Source: an uncultured Collinsella sp. (GTDB taxonomy: Bacteria > Actinomycetota > Coriobacteriia > Coriobacteriales > Coriobacteriaceae). Taken from it: DNA of 64,000 bases. A program made the position numbers and the translations under genes. The notes below the pieces were generated by a model, which was given only the letters and a program-made list of their open reading frames with translations, had not been told where the DNA came from and did not search any database. Location: positions 1 through 64,000 of the forward strand of contig CABUIE010000010.1 of the NCBI GenBank assembly GCA_902491565.1, written 5' to 3'. Shown piece by piece: positions 33,405 to 42,802 of the stretch (position 1 is the first letter of the stretch; the number at the start of each line of letters is the position of its first letter).

Positions 33405-34774
33405 TAGCGCGGCTCGCCCACAACGGATCCGGACAGATACCACGTCTTGGCAACATCGATGTCAACATCGACAATCTTGCCAATCAACTGATCGATGCTG
33501 TAGCCCTCGGGAATCGGTGCATGAACGGTCTGATTCTTAGGACTCTTGCCCAGCAGCACCGCGTCATTCTTTTTGCTCGTACCCTCAATAAGCGCCGGCA
33601 CGACGGTGTGAAGCTCACCCTGGTTATACTCGTGCGCAGTGGTCTCGATAACCTTCACCAGACGGTTGAAGCGCTCAAGAATCACCTCATGCGGCGTGGG
33701 ATCGTCAATCTCGGCGGCCGGAGTACCGGCGCGCTTGGAGTAGATAAACGTATAGGCCTGAGCATAACGGACCGTCTCGGCGAGCGAGAGCGTCTGCTCA
33801 AAGTCTTCCTCGGTCTCTCCGGGGAAACCCACGATGATATCGGTCGAAAGCGCGATATCGGGCATGCGATTGCGGATGCGATCGACCAGGCCCAGATAAT
33901 CCTCGCGCGTATAGCGACGATTCATCTCTTTAAGGATGCGAGTTGAGCCCGACTGAACTGCCAAGTGCAGCTGCGGCATGACGGCAGGCGTCTCGGCCAT
34001 AGCGTCGATAGTCTCGGGCAGCAGGTCTTTGGGGTGCGAGGAAGTAAAGAAGATACGCTCTACACCCGTATCGCCCACGGCGCGCAAAAGGTCGGCAAAG
34101 CGCGGCTTACCAAACAGATCGCGACCATAGGAGTTGACGTTTTGACCCAGAAGCGTGACCTCACGCACGCCCTGGCGTACGAGCCCGGTCACCTCGTCGA
34201 CAATCTCCTCGAAAGAGCGGCTCTTTTCGCGACCACGCACATACGGCACGATGCAATAAGTGCAGAAGTTATTACAGCCCGTCATAATGGGGACCCAGGC
34301 GTGATACTGGGTCTCACGATGCCACGGCATGCTCATAGCATCCGTGTCCTCGTGCTCATTGGTGCGAATATGACGCTTGCCGTCCAAGAATGCCTCGGCA
34401 ATGAGCTCGGCCACATGCGCGATGGAATGCGTGCCAAAGATAACATTGACGTTATCGACATTGGTGAGCAGGCCCTCGCCGTCTCGTTGGGCAATGCAGC
34501 CGCCCACGGCGACCACGCGCTTGCCCGAGGGCGAAGGCGGGAGGCTCTTACAAGAGTTGCACTGACCGTACAAACGGGTGTCGGCGGCCTCACGAACGCA
34601 GCACGTCATGAACACGACAATGTCAGCATGCTCTGGATCGAGCGCCATGAGGCAACCATACGAGTCGAGCAGGCCACTCACGCGCTCGGAGTCGTGCTGA
34701 TTCATCTGGCAGCCAAAGGTGCGGATAAAGTAGGTTTTACCGGCAAGAATATCGCGTACGGAACCCTGGTCCAT
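33404..34774 (-). CDS. miaB: tRNA-2-methylthio-N6-dimethylallyladenosine synthase
   Basis: A 456-residue radical SAM methylthiotransferase that acts on the A37 modified by MiaA. The N-terminal UPF0004 domain has TFGCQMNQHDSERVSG, and the radical SAM motif is CNNFCTYC followed by IVPYVRGREKSR. A C-terminal TRAM domain is present. ATG 34774 is preceded only by a weak TAGGA. Two related enzymes, MtaB and RimO, are also in this window. Confidence 0.94.
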   Translation of the reverse strand: MDQGSVRDILAGKTYFIRTFGCQMNQHDSERVSGLLDSYGCLMALDPEHADIVVFMTCCVREAADTRLYGQCNSCKSLPPSPSGKRVVAVGGCIAQRDGEGLLTNVDNVNVIFGTHSIAHVAELIAEAFLDGKRHIRTNEHEDTDAMSMPWHRETQYHAWVPIMTGCNNFCTYCIVPYVRGREKSRSFEEIVDEVTGLVRQGVREVTLLGQNVNSYGRDLFGKPRFADLLRAVGDTGVERIFFTSSHPKDLLPETIDAMAETPAVMPQLHLAVQSGSTRILKEMNRRYTREDYLGLVDRIRNRMPDIALSTDIIVGFPGETEEDFEQTLSLAETVRYAQAYTFIYSKRAGTPAAEIDDPTPHEVILERFNRLVKVIETTAHEYNQGELHTVVPALIEGTSKKNDAVLLGKSPKNQTVHAPIPEGYSIDQLIGKIVDVDIDVAKTWYLSGSVVGEPR

Positions 34775-34837
34775 GTGTATAAGTCCTAACGAGGTGGAAT
34801 AGGCGGGATCAAAGAGGGCGGGCAAAGAGTAAATACT

Positions 34838-35155
34838 CTATGCAACAGGCTTAACGTCGTCCATCACAACGTTATCCATAGCAGCTCGATTAATCTGATG
34901 AACGTAAATAGAAAGACGGATGGCCGTGCGCGACTCACCGTTGATGAGGATATCGGAGAACACCGGCGCACAAGAAATATCAAACCCGGTCGGAATCAAA
35001 AATCCGCGTGCAATGGCCACAGCCTTAATGGCCTGGTTGACGGCACCTGCGCCAACACACTGAATATTGACGGGAACACCATCTTTGACCATGCCGGCAA
35101 TGGCGCCGGCAACGGACGCGGGCGATGATTTGCTTGATACCTTCAGGCAATCCAT
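34838..35155 (-). CDS. spoVS: Stage V sporulation protein S (SpoVS) family
   Basis: A 105-residue Alba-like protein (MDCLKVSSKSSPASVAGAIAGM, then INCVGAGAVNQAIKAVAIARG-like). CAGGAG lies 7 bases before ATG 35155. In Bacillus it affects sporulation, but the family is widespread in bacteria that do not form spores and sits near rny and miaB there as well. The role here is unknown; nucleic-acid binding is suggested by the Alba-like fold. Confidence 0.93.
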   Translation of the reverse strand: MDCLKVSSKSSPASVAGAIAGMVKDGVPVNIQCVGAGAVNQAIKAVAIARGFLIPTGFDISCAPVFSDILINGESRTAIRLSIYVHQINRAAMDNVVMDDVKPVA

Positions 35156-35229
35156 GAAGAAACTCCTGCGTTTAAAAGTACGTTTTAACTGCAATAACTG
35201 TATCGTACCGAACGGACTCGGTAAAGATG

Positions 35230-36315
35230 CTATTCCTCTTTGGCAATATCGAACGTCACGGTAATACGATCACGCGAAACACGAATCTTGGGGTCACCGC
35301 ATAGGTTGAGATAGTACCGCGATGCAAGATCGTTAAAGTCGCGCTCGACGGCTCGCGAGAACTGCGCCATGTCGTCCTTGGCGATACGCAACCCGCGACG
35401 ATCCTTGGCAAGATCAACCTGAGCAGACGCATGTGAGGAAGAATCGCGCTCGCGTAGCAGGCGTGCGGTCACACCGCGAACGGGCTTAATCTGGCCCGCC
35501 AAGATACGATGTGCCGTACGCTCGGACATCTCAAGGCCCAAACCCGAACAGATACGGATAAAGTCTTCCGCATCCGAAGCAAGACCCAGGCGATCGACAA
35601 CGGGAAGCTCGGCTTCGTCATCGATAAACAAAAGACGAGAAGCATCGAGACGGCTGGAGGCCTGCGCATGCAGCGTCGCGGCGATCTCGGACGGTGACCC
35701 CAGATAGACATCACAGGCGCGCAACTCCTCGAGGGCAAACTCGCAAGCGGCGCGAATGATGTTGTGAGGGCCACGGGCGCAGACATAGTGACCATCCTCG
35801 TCCTTCACGGCCTGAGGCCAGCTGGACTGATCGGCGCGCTCGCCAAGGCGGTCGGTAGCGACGCTCACCTTAAAGACCGAGCCAAGATCAACATCCGACG
35901 CGACAACGCGCGCCTCGTCGGTGTTCTGCTTAATCGAGAACAAAGCCATGCCTCGACCGTGAACGCCCCAACGATCCATCTTCATGCTCTCAAGCTTGGA
36001 GGTAACGCGGGCATCGAAGATGCGTTCTTGCATATCCTGCGGCACGCCCGACCCGTTATCCAGAAAGACGAGCGTACGGACGCCATCTTCCTTGGTCGTG
36101 GCGAGATAGACCTTGTCGGCGCCGGCATCGCGAGCGTTGCGCAGCATTTCGATGACAATATCCTCGACATGCTGAATGTCGTGTTTTGCCTGGCGCCGCT
36201 CGGCCTCCGAAACGCGGAGGCGGACATACCCCTCGCCAAGGTTCTCCTCGACGCGAAGGTTGCCCTCCCCCGACATCGACGCGATAAATGAGATGAGCTC
36301 GTTCGCGTCGTTCAT
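35230..36315 (-). CDS. GHKL-type ATP-binding protein
   Basis: A 361-residue protein. A HATPase domain covers about residues 30-170, with the N box EMLRNARDAGAD, the G1 box DNGSGVP and the G2 box GVHGRGMALF. The remaining ~190 residues have no motif I recognise. There is no histidine-phosphorylation domain and no MutL signature (the MutL GFRGEAL box is absent). It lies between rny and spoVS, where clostridia carry mismatch-repair genes further along. Function unknown. Confidence 0.8.
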   Translation of the reverse strand: MNDANELISFIASMSGEGNLRVEENLGEGYVRLRVSEAERRQAKHDIQHVEDIVIEMLRNARDAGADKVYLATTKEDGVRTLVFLDNGSGVPQDMQERIFDARVTSKLESMKMDRWGVHGRGMALFSIKQNTDEARVVASDVDLGSVFKVSVATDRLGERADQSSWPQAVKDEDGHYVCARGPHNIIRAACEFALEELRACDVYLGSPSEIAATLHAQASSRLDASRLLFIDDEAELPVVDRLGLASDAEDFIRICSGLGLEMSERTAHRILAGQIKPVRGVTARLLRERDSSSHASAQVDLAKDRRGLRIAKDDMAQFSRAVERDFNDLASRYYLNLCGDPKIRVSRDRITVTFDIAKEE

Positions 36316-36316
36316 G

Positions 36317-37867
36317 TTATTTAGCGATATCGACAGCGCGGCTCTCGCGAATCACGACGACGCGCACCTGACCGGGATACTCCATCTCTTCCTCGATTTG
36401 ATGGGCGATGTCATGAGCCAAGACCGTGGATTGAGCATCGGAAATCTTGTCCGGCTGAACCATGACGTGGACCTCGCGACCAGCCTGCATGGCATAGGTA
36501 CGCTCGACGCCGTCATGGGAATTGGCGATCTCCTCGAGCTTCTCAAGGCGCTTGATGTAGTTCTCGGCCGATTCGCGACGGGCACCGGGGCGAGAGGCAG
36601 AAACAGCATCGGCAGCCTGGACCAGAACATCGAGCACCGTGTTGGGGTCGACGTCGGCGTGGTGAGCCTCGATAGCGTGAACGATAACGGGCTTCTCGCC
36701 ATAGCGACGGGCGAGCTCGGCGCCGATAACGGCATGCGGACCCTCGACGTCATGGTCGATAGCCTTGCCAAGATCGTGCAGCAGGCCGGCGCGCTTGGCG
36801 GTCACAACGTCCAGGCCAAGCTCGGAAGCCATCACGCCGCACAGGTCGGAAACCTCGAGGGAGTGCTGGAGCACGTTCTGACCAAACGAGGTGCGGTAGC
36901 GCAGAGCACCAAGGGTCTTAACGATCTCGGGGTGCAGATCGTGGATACCGGTATCGAAGGCAGCCTGTTCGCCAGCCTCGCGCACGCGCTGTTGAACCAA
37001 GTCGGCGGCCTTGTGATACATCTCCTCGATACGGGCAGGATGAATGCGGCCGTCAGCAATAAGGTTCTCGAGGGCGACGCGGGCGGTCTCGCGACGGACC
37101 GGATCGAAGCTCGAAAGCACGACGGTCTCGGGCGTATCATCGATCACGAGGTTGACGCCGGAAACCTGCTCGAAGGTGCGGATATTGCGACCCTCGCGGC
37201 CGATGATGCGACCCTTCAGGTCGTCAGACGGAATATGCACGGAGGTAACGGTGACCTCGGCGGTGTGATCGGCGGCACAGCGCTGAATCGCCAGGGACAA
37301 GATCTCCTGGGCGGTCTTGTGGCACTCGGCGCGAACCTGCTGCTCGGACTCACGGATGATCGTAGCGGCCTCGTGGGTAACCTCGCCACGAACCTTGTCG
37401 AGGAGTTCCTTGTGAGCATCCTCGCGGGTCAGGTCGGCGATGCGCTCGAGCTCCGAGGTCTGCTTGGCGCAAAGCTCCTCAAGCTCACGGGAGCGCTTCT
37501 CGACCTGGCCAGCCTGGCTGGACAGCTGATGTTCACGCTTGTCGAGGGCATCGTTGCGGCGATCGAGGGACTCCTCGCGCTGCATCACACGGTTCTCGAG
37601 CGTACGAATCTCGCTCTTACGCTGCTTGTCCTCGGCCTCGGCAGCCTGCTTATTCTTGATGATCTCTTCCTTTGCCTCAAGCAGAGCCTCTTTTTTGAGG
37701 GTCTCGGCCTGACGCTTTGCATCACCGATTAGGGACTCAGCCTGTGCGTGAGCCGACTGGATCTTTTCGTCGGCCTCGTGAAGACTACCCTGCTTGGCGG
37801 TGCGCATGTAGGCAATGGCGGCGATGGCACCCAAAACGATGCCAACGAGCGCTGCGATAATAGGCAT
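36317..37867 (-). CDS. rny: Ribonuclease Y
   Basis: A 516-residue membrane-anchored endoribonuclease that starts mRNA decay. It has one N-terminal membrane helix (about 2-22), a long coiled coil (about 25-190), a KH domain (IGREGRNIRTFEQVSGVNLVIDD) and an HD domain (LLHDLGKAIDHD). AAGGAG lies 5 bases before ATG 37867; the GTG two codons earlier would overlap that site. It has its own strong promoter (38034-38062). Confidence 0.96.
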   Translation of the reverse strand: MPIIAALVGIVLGAIAAIAYMRTAKQGSLHEADEKIQSAHAQAESLIGDAKRQAETLKKEALLEAKEEIIKNKQAAEAEDKQRKSEIRTLENRVMQREESLDRRNDALDKREHQLSSQAGQVEKRSRELEELCAKQTSELERIADLTREDAHKELLDKVRGEVTHEAATIIRESEQQVRAECHKTAQEILSLAIQRCAADHTAEVTVTSVHIPSDDLKGRIIGREGRNIRTFEQVSGVNLVIDDTPETVVLSSFDPVRRETARVALENLIADGRIHPARIEEMYHKAADLVQQRVREAGEQAAFDTGIHDLHPEIVKTLGALRYRTSFGQNVLQHSLEVSDLCGVMASELGLDVVTAKRAGLLHDLGKAIDHDVEGPHAVIGAELARRYGEKPVIVHAIEAHHADVDPNTVLDVLVQAADAVSASRPGARRESAENYIKRLEKLEEIANSHDGVERTYAMQAGREVHVMVQPDKISDAQSTVLAHDIAHQIEEEMEYPGQVRVVVIRESRAVDIAK

Positions 37868-38033
37868 GCTCACTCCTTTTTATGGATTCGTTACACAACA
37901 AAGCGAACCGTCCTTGCGAACGGCTCGCGACATTTGAGTAATATGGGCGCAGCTTATGCGGGTCGGATACAGATAAACATATAAACAAACTCATCAAAGA
38001 TGAGCACATATCACAAAGCAAATGACAGTGTTT

Positions 38034-38062
38034 ATCGTACGTTGAACCGTAACAACTGTCAA
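38034..38062 (-). promoter_or_regulatory. Promoter of rny within an inverted repeat
   Basis: On the - strand, TTGACA (38062-38057), a 17-base spacer and TACGAT (38039-38034). The imperfect inverted repeat tgacagtgtt ... aacaactgtca (38023-38062) brackets the promoter. A leader of about 160 bases follows, with small hairpins at 37989-38005 and 37902-37927. Confidence 0.75.
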
Positions 38063-38124
38063 ATAAATGGACCCGGTACGGCGACTAAAACGCGGTGAAC
38101 GGCGGGTACGCAAACCACATGTGT

Positions 38125-38817
38125 CTAAACTGCACATTCCTCATGTTCGGCATCGAGACGCGCCTTAACGGCATCGGCGGCGATGTGGTACGAAAAGCCC
38201 TTACCCATCAAAAACCGGACGAGCTTTTCGAATCCACGTGTCTCGGGAACACGACGCTTCGCGAGTAAAGCCGATGCGCGAGCCAAGTCGTCCTCCACGG
38301 CAAAATAATCCTCGGGATAGCCGGGGATATCATCGAGCACGACATGGCGGCGCTTGAGCTCGGTCTCAATCTTGCGCTGTCCCCAGCCACGTCGTTTGCG
38401 CTCCTCGATAAAGTACGAACAAAAGCGGTTCTCATCTAAAAAGCGAAACTCAGTGGCACGCTGGACGGCGAAATCAATTGCGGGTTGGCGAAATCCGTAA
38501 CGAGCGAGCTTGTCACGGACCTCACCCGTGGCATGGTCGCGGCGCGACAGCATCTCAGTCACCATGGTAAGCGCGCATTTACGCTCAATGAGCTGTACCG
38601 CTTCGCGAAACTCATCCCAATCGCAGGGAAGATCGGGGCGATTTTTAAGAAACAGGCGCGCAACACGAACAGGAATCCAGATGGATCGTTCATAACCGCC
38701 CTCGAGCTCGCAGTCGATATGTGCACAAGGCTTTTTTGATGCATACCCACTCGAGAACGAGGAGGTCGCCTTCTTATCGGGAAAGACGACCGTGGCCTCG
38801 GTCACCGAATACGACAT
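38125..38817 (-). CDS. recX: Regulatory protein RecX
   Basis: A 230-residue RecA modulator. RecX three-helix repeats are visible: LSRRDHATGEVRDKLARYGF, then FLDENRFCSYFIEERKRRGWGQRKIETEL and the C-terminal ALLAKRR...LVRFLMGKGFSYHIA. An N-terminal extension of about 65 residues precedes them. It is 11 bases downstream of recA, the usual recA-recX order. Confidence 0.93.
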   Translation of the reverse strand: MSYSVTEATVVFPDKKATSSFSSGYASKKPCAHIDCELEGGYERSIWIPVRVARLFLKNRPDLPCDWDEFREAVQLIERKCALTMVTEMLSRRDHATGEVRDKLARYGFRQPAIDFAVQRATEFRFLDENRFCSYFIEERKRRGWGQRKIETELKRRHVVLDDIPGYPEDYFAVEDDLARASALLAKRRVPETRGFEKLVRFLMGKGFSYHIAADAVKARLDAEHEECAV

Positions 38818-38828
38818 GAGAGCATCCG

Positions 38829-39977
38829 TTACTCGTCGTCATCATCGAGCATCGCGGAGCCATCGATGGCGTAAAGCTCATCGAACTCCTCAGTTTCGGG
38901 CTGATCGGTCAGCTCGACCTCGGACGGAGCATCGTCATCGAATTCAAGGCCGCAGGCGAGACGAACCTTATGCTCGATCTCGTCGGCACAATCGGGGTGT
39001 TCGCGCAGGAAGGCCTTTGCGGCCTCGCGACCGTTACCGAGCTTGTCCTCACCGTAAGCAAACCAAGAGCCCATCTTTTTGCAGATACCGCACTCGACGG
39101 CCATGTCCAGAATCGAGCCCTCCTTAGAGATGCCCGTGCCGTACATGATGTCGAACTCGGCAGAGCGGAACGGAGCGGCCACCTTGTTCTTAACGACCTT
39201 GGCACGCACGCGATTGCCAATGACCTCGTCCTTGAGCTTAATGCTGTCGATGCGGCGAATATCGATACGCACCGACGAGAAGAACTTGAGGGCGCGGCCG
39301 CCCGTCGTAGTCTCGGGGTTGCCGAACATGACGCCGATCTTCTCGCGCAGCTGGTTAATGAAGATGCAGGTCGTTTTAGATTTGGCGAGCGAACCGGCGA
39401 GTTTACGGAGCGCCTGGCTCATCAGACGGGCTTGAAGGCCGACCGTAGTATCGCCGATCTCGCCCTCGATCTCGGCACGCGGAGTCAAAGCGGCGACGGA
39501 GTCGACGACGATGGCGTCGATGGCGCCAGAGCGCACGAGCATGTCGACGATCTCGAGCGCCTGCTCGCCCGTATCGGGCTGGGAAATGAGGACCTCATCG
39601 ATATCCACGCCGATACGCGCGGCATACGTGGGGTCGAGCGCGTGCTCGGCATCAATAAATGCCACGACACCGCCCATAGCCTGGGCCTCTGCCAAAATCT
39701 CGAGCGAAAGCGTTGTCTTACCGGAGGACTCGGGACCGTAAATCTCGACGATACGGCCGCGCGGCACGCCGCCGATGCCCAGAGCGGCATCGAGGGCCAG
39801 GGCGCCCGTGGGAATGGCCTCGACCTCGAGCTCGGGACCACCGTCGCCGTACCTCATGATGGAACCCTGGCCGAATTTCTTCTCGATCTCGGCCTTGGTG
39901 GTGGCGATCATCTCATCGCGCTCTTTACCCGTCGTGCGAGCATGAACGGTACGTACGGGACCTGAATTCTTGGCCAT
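38829..39977 (-). CDS. recA: Recombinase RecA
   Basis: A 382-residue strand-exchange protein and SOS co-protease. Walker A GPESSGKTTL, the LEIVDMLVRSGAIDAIVVDSV region, FINQLREKIGVMFG and the C-terminal acidic tail are present. An N-terminal extension of about 20 residues precedes the DEMIATTKAEIEKKFGQGS core. ATG 39977 follows GAGGAGGG. The promoter is SOS-controlled. Confidence 0.97.
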   Translation of the reverse strand: MAKNSGPVRTVHARTTGKERDEMIATTKAEIEKKFGQGSIMRYGDGGPELEVEAIPTGALALDAALGIGGVPRGRIVEIYGPESSGKTTLSLEILAEAQAMGGVVAFIDAEHALDPTYAARIGVDIDEVLISQPDTGEQALEIVDMLVRSGAIDAIVVDSVAALTPRAEIEGEIGDTTVGLQARLMSQALRKLAGSLAKSKTTCIFINQLREKIGVMFGNPETTTGGRALKFFSSVRIDIRRIDSIKLKDEVIGNRVRAKVVKNKVAAPFRSAEFDIMYGTGISKEGSILDMAVECGICKKMGSWFAYGEDKLGNGREAAKAFLREHPDCADEIEHKVRLACGLEFDDDAPSEVELTDQPETEEFDELYAIDGSAMLDDDDE

Positions 39978-40007
39978 GAATAGCCCTCCTCTTAACAACC
40001 TGCATCG

Positions 40008-40036
40008 ATAATAAACGAACGGCTGTTCGTGGTCAA
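40008..40036 (-). promoter_or_regulatory. recA promoter with LexA box in the spacer
   Basis: On the - strand, TTGACC (40036-40031) and TATTAT (40013-40008) have a 17-base spacer. The perfect SOS box cgaacggctgttcg (40016-40029) fills the spacer, so LexA binding would block the promoter. Confidence 0.85.
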
Positions 40037-40203
40037 CCGTTCAGATAAATCATATGCAGCCGACCTTTCCAAAACCCAACCAAACGCCAACCAAACACTG
40101 ACCAAAAACTTGACCACAAAGGACCAAAAATGAACAAGGCAGGCAAAAATACGTCTACAACCAGCACAAACGCCAAATTAGCCTAAGGTCCATATCTCCA
40201 CAA

Positions 40204-40227
40204 TTAAGGGACCCGGAGGCCCCTTAA
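40204..40227 (-). terminator. Probable terminator after cinA
   Basis: ttaagggacc pairs with ggccccttaa with one mismatch, just after the cinA stop, and is followed on the - strand by ttgtgg. The weak T tract makes it an uncertain terminator. Upstream of recA, 40060-40125 also holds several accaaa-type short direct repeats. Confidence 0.5.
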
Positions 40228-40234
40228 AACACGT

Positions 40235-40771
40235 CTATTCCATAGAATCGAGCACGTAGACAATGCGACCCAGTGCCTCAGCGACCGCATGGGCACGGAC
40301 GCATGAACGATCGCCCTCATAGTGACAACGAATGGAGTCCACGACCGGCGCTCCCCCATTGGCCGAGCGATACGCCCAGCCAATATAAAAGGTTCCAGCC
40401 GGATCGTCCTCGGTGCCTCCACCGGGGCCGGCATAGCCCGTCGCGCTCACGGCAATATCGCTCTGGTACAGCTCCAGCGAACCGGCAGCCATCTCCCGCG
40501 CCGTCTGGTACGACACCGCGGTATAGCGGTCGAGCGTCTCTTGCTCAACACCAAGAACGCGATGCTTAATCTCGTCGCAGTACGTCACCGCACCGCCGCG
40601 CAGCACCGCCGAGGCACCGGGGATATCGGCGATCGTCGAGGCGATCATGCCCGCTGTTAGAGATTCAGCCGTCGAAACCGTCACACCACGAACGCTTGCA
40701 CGCTCGACGATATCGGCTGCGAGCTCTTCATTGTGCGCGGCAATCTGCTCAAATGATTTCGTCATGCCCAC
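40235..40771 (-). CDS. cinA: CinA C-terminal domain protein (nicotinamide-nucleotide amidase type)
   Basis: A 178-residue stand-alone CinA C-terminal domain, which deamidates nicotinamide mononucleotide in pyridine salvage. Motifs ESLTAGMIA, GGAVTYCDEIKHRVLGV and ATGYAGPGGG are intact. The N-terminal MoCF domain of long CinA proteins is absent. Either GTG 40771 or ATG 40765 may be the start. Its place between pgsA and recA is conserved in many bacteria. Confidence 0.9.
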   Translation of the reverse strand: MGMTKSFEQIAAHNEELAADIVERASVRGVTVSTAESLTAGMIASTIADIPGASAVLRGGAVTYCDEIKHRVLGVEQETLDRYTAVSYQTAREMAAGSLELYQSDIAVSATGYAGPGGGTEDDPAGTFYIGWAYRSANGGAPVVDSIRCHYEGDRSCVRAHAVAEALGRIVYVLDSME

Positions 40772-40777
40772 CAGGAC

Positions 40778-41416
40778 CTAGACCGAAAAGACGATCTTGC
40801 GGCAGTTCCAGAAGTACTGAGCGCCCGAGATAACGGTCAGGATAACGGCCACGGCGTACAGGAAGCGTGAGACGCCATAGAGACCGAGCAACAGCTCCGC
40901 AGGCCCCAACTGGAGGCCGGTCATCGCAAAGACGCACAGGTAGCCGCAGATGGAGACCATCGTGGTCGCCGTCTTGTACTTGCCGAGCTTATCGGCGGCA
41001 ACGACCACACCGGCCGCACTCGCGACCATGCGCAGGGCGCTCACCAGCAGCTCGCGGAACAGGATGATGAACACCGACCACACAGTAACGGCACCAAAGT
41101 CCAAGAACAGCAGCAGGGCCGAGAACACGAGCAGCTTATCGGCGATGGGGTCCAAGAATTTACCGAAGTCGGTGATCTCGTTGCGCGAACGAGCCAGGTA
41201 GCCGTCGACCTTATCGGTGCACGACAGGATCACATACAGAATGAAGGCAGCGGCGGCGAGCGGGCCGTCGAAGGTGCTCCAATCCGTACCGGCAACACTC
41301 GTGTGAGAAAGCGCCGACACGATCATGAACACCGGGATAAAGACGATGCGAACGCACGTCACGATGTTGGCGGGCGTCCAGACACTCGTCAGTTCCTTAT
41401 TGCTCTCGTTAGCCAC
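40778..41416 (-). CDS. pgsA: CDP-diacylglycerol-glycerol-3-phosphate 3-phosphatidyltransferase
   Basis: A 212-residue membrane enzyme of phosphatidylglycerol synthesis. It contains the full CDP-alcohol transferase motif (DKVDGYLARSR, then GKFLDPIADK) and about four to five helices. The rimO-pgsA-cinA-recA order supports PgsA for this copy rather than for the paralogue at 19786. It starts 9 bases after rimO. Confidence 0.92.
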   Translation of the reverse strand: MANESNKELTSVWTPANIVTCVRIVFIPVFMIVSALSHTSVAGTDWSTFDGPLAAAAFILYVILSCTDKVDGYLARSRNEITDFGKFLDPIADKLLVFSALLLFLDFGAVTVWSVFIILFRELLVSALRMVASAAGVVVAADKLGKYKTATTMVSICGYLCVFAMTGLQLGPAELLLGLYGVSRFLYAVAVILTVISGAQYFWNCRKIVFSV

Positions 41417-41425
41417 GACGCTCTC

Positions 41426-42775
41426 CTACTCCACAACATGACCGATAAGCTCATAGCAGAAGCTATCGGTAAACTCGACGGTCAGAATATCGCCCACGGA
41501 CGCCTCGCTGGCGTCCAGATGCACCGCGCCATCGGAATCGGGCGCCTGGAACCAGGCATGGCCGATCAGCTCGGCGCCATCCTCGGTCTCTTCGATACCG
41601 TCGACGATCACCTGGGCGCGCTCGCCCACATGTGCGGCGGTGGCGGCAAAACCGAGCGACTCGGCCAGGTCCATGGCCTCCTGGGCGCGCTCGAGCTTGA
41701 CCTCTTCGTCGACCTGACCCTCCATCTTAGCGGCCAGGCTGCCCTCCTCCTGCGAGTAGGCAAAGACGCTCGTGTAGTCAAAGCCGACGGTGTCCATAAA
41801 GTCGATAAGGTCGCGGAACTCGTCGTCGGTCTCGGTCGGGAAACCTACCATGGCCGTGGAACGGATCACGATGCCGGGGATACGCTCACGCAGATCGCGG
41901 AACAGGTCCTCGAGCTCCTGGCGCGAACCGGAGCGGCGCATAGCCTTGAGGATGCGCGCGTCGCAGTGCTGCACGGGGATATCGATATAGGGCAGCACCT
42001 CGGGCGTATCGCGAATCGTCTCGATGAGTTCGTCAGTCATGCCCTCGGGCTGCAGATAGAGCACGCGGACCCAGACGTTGTGCGGGCGCACGGCCTCGGC
42101 GACGGCACGCAGCAGCTGCGCCAGATTGCGCGGCGAGCCATCGGCGACGTCCTCGTCGGCAAAGTCGGTACCCCAGATGCCCGTGTCCTGGCCGATCAGC
42201 ACGATCTCGCGCACACCGCCGGAAACCAGGTCGCGCACCTCGGAGATGATGCTCTCGGCATTGCGCGAATGATAGCGGCCGCGGATGTAGGGAATCATGC
42301 AGAAGCTGCAGAAGCGGTTGCAGCCATCGGAAATCTTGACGTAAGCGACAGCACCCTCGACGGTACGTTTGACCTGCGGGATATAGGCTGCAATCTCACG
42401 CTCGACACCCAGCACGCCATCGATGACCGCCACGATGCCATCTTCCTCGTCGGCCTTCACAAAGGCAGCGACCTCGGGCAGCTCGTCAGGCAGGTCATCG
42501 CCATAGCGCGACGGCACGCAGCCGCACATGACGATGGGACAAGAACGAACGCCGTCCTGAACCTCGTTGGCGAGCTCGAGCGTGGTCTCGATGCTCTCGG
42601 ACGTTGCGGAGGCGAGGAACGAGCAAGTATTGACGATGGCGATATCGGCATCCTGCGGGTCGAATGCCTCCTCGTAGCCCGCGGCGGTCAAAAGAGAACG
42701 CATGCGGTCGGTGTCAACCTCGTTCTTAGCGCACCCGAGGGTGATGTAGAGCACGGAGCCCAACGGTGTATCCAT
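41426..42775 (-). CDS. rimO: Ribosomal protein S12 methylthiotransferase RimO
   Basis: A 449-residue radical SAM enzyme that methylthiolates an aspartate of S12. UPF0004 domain with YITLGCAKNEVDTDRM, radical SAM CNRFCSFC followed by MIPYIRGRYHSR, and a C-terminal TRAM domain (about 380-449). The LGCAKN start and the neighbouring pgsA are typical of RimO rather than MiaB. Confidence 0.94.
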   Translation of the reverse strand: MDTPLGSVLYITLGCAKNEVDTDRMRSLLTAAGYEEAFDPQDADIAIVNTCSFLASATSESIETTLELANEVQDGVRSCPIVMCGCVPSRYGDDLPDELPEVAAFVKADEEDGIVAVIDGVLGVEREIAAYIPQVKRTVEGAVAYVKISDGCNRFCSFCMIPYIRGRYHSRNAESIISEVRDLVSGGVREIVLIGQDTGIWGTDFADEDVADGSPRNLAQLLRAVAEAVRPHNVWVRVLYLQPEGMTDELIETIRDTPEVLPYIDIPVQHCDARILKAMRRSGSRQELEDLFRDLRERIPGIVIRSTAMVGFPTETDDEFRDLIDFMDTVGFDYTSVFAYSQEEGSLAAKMEGQVDEEVKLERAQEAMDLAESLGFAATAAHVGERAQVIVDGIEETEDGAELIGHAWFQAPDSDGAVHLDASEASVGDILTVEFTDSFCYELIGHVVE

Positions 42776-42802
42776 GTTGGAGAGCGGTCCTTTCGATTGA
42801 TA

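Noticed and set aside
35230..36315. Assignment as MutL or a sensor histidine kinase
   Set aside because: The N, G1 and G2 boxes are generic GHKL; the MutL GFRGEAL motif, a dimerisation/phosphoacceptor domain and membrane segments are all absent.
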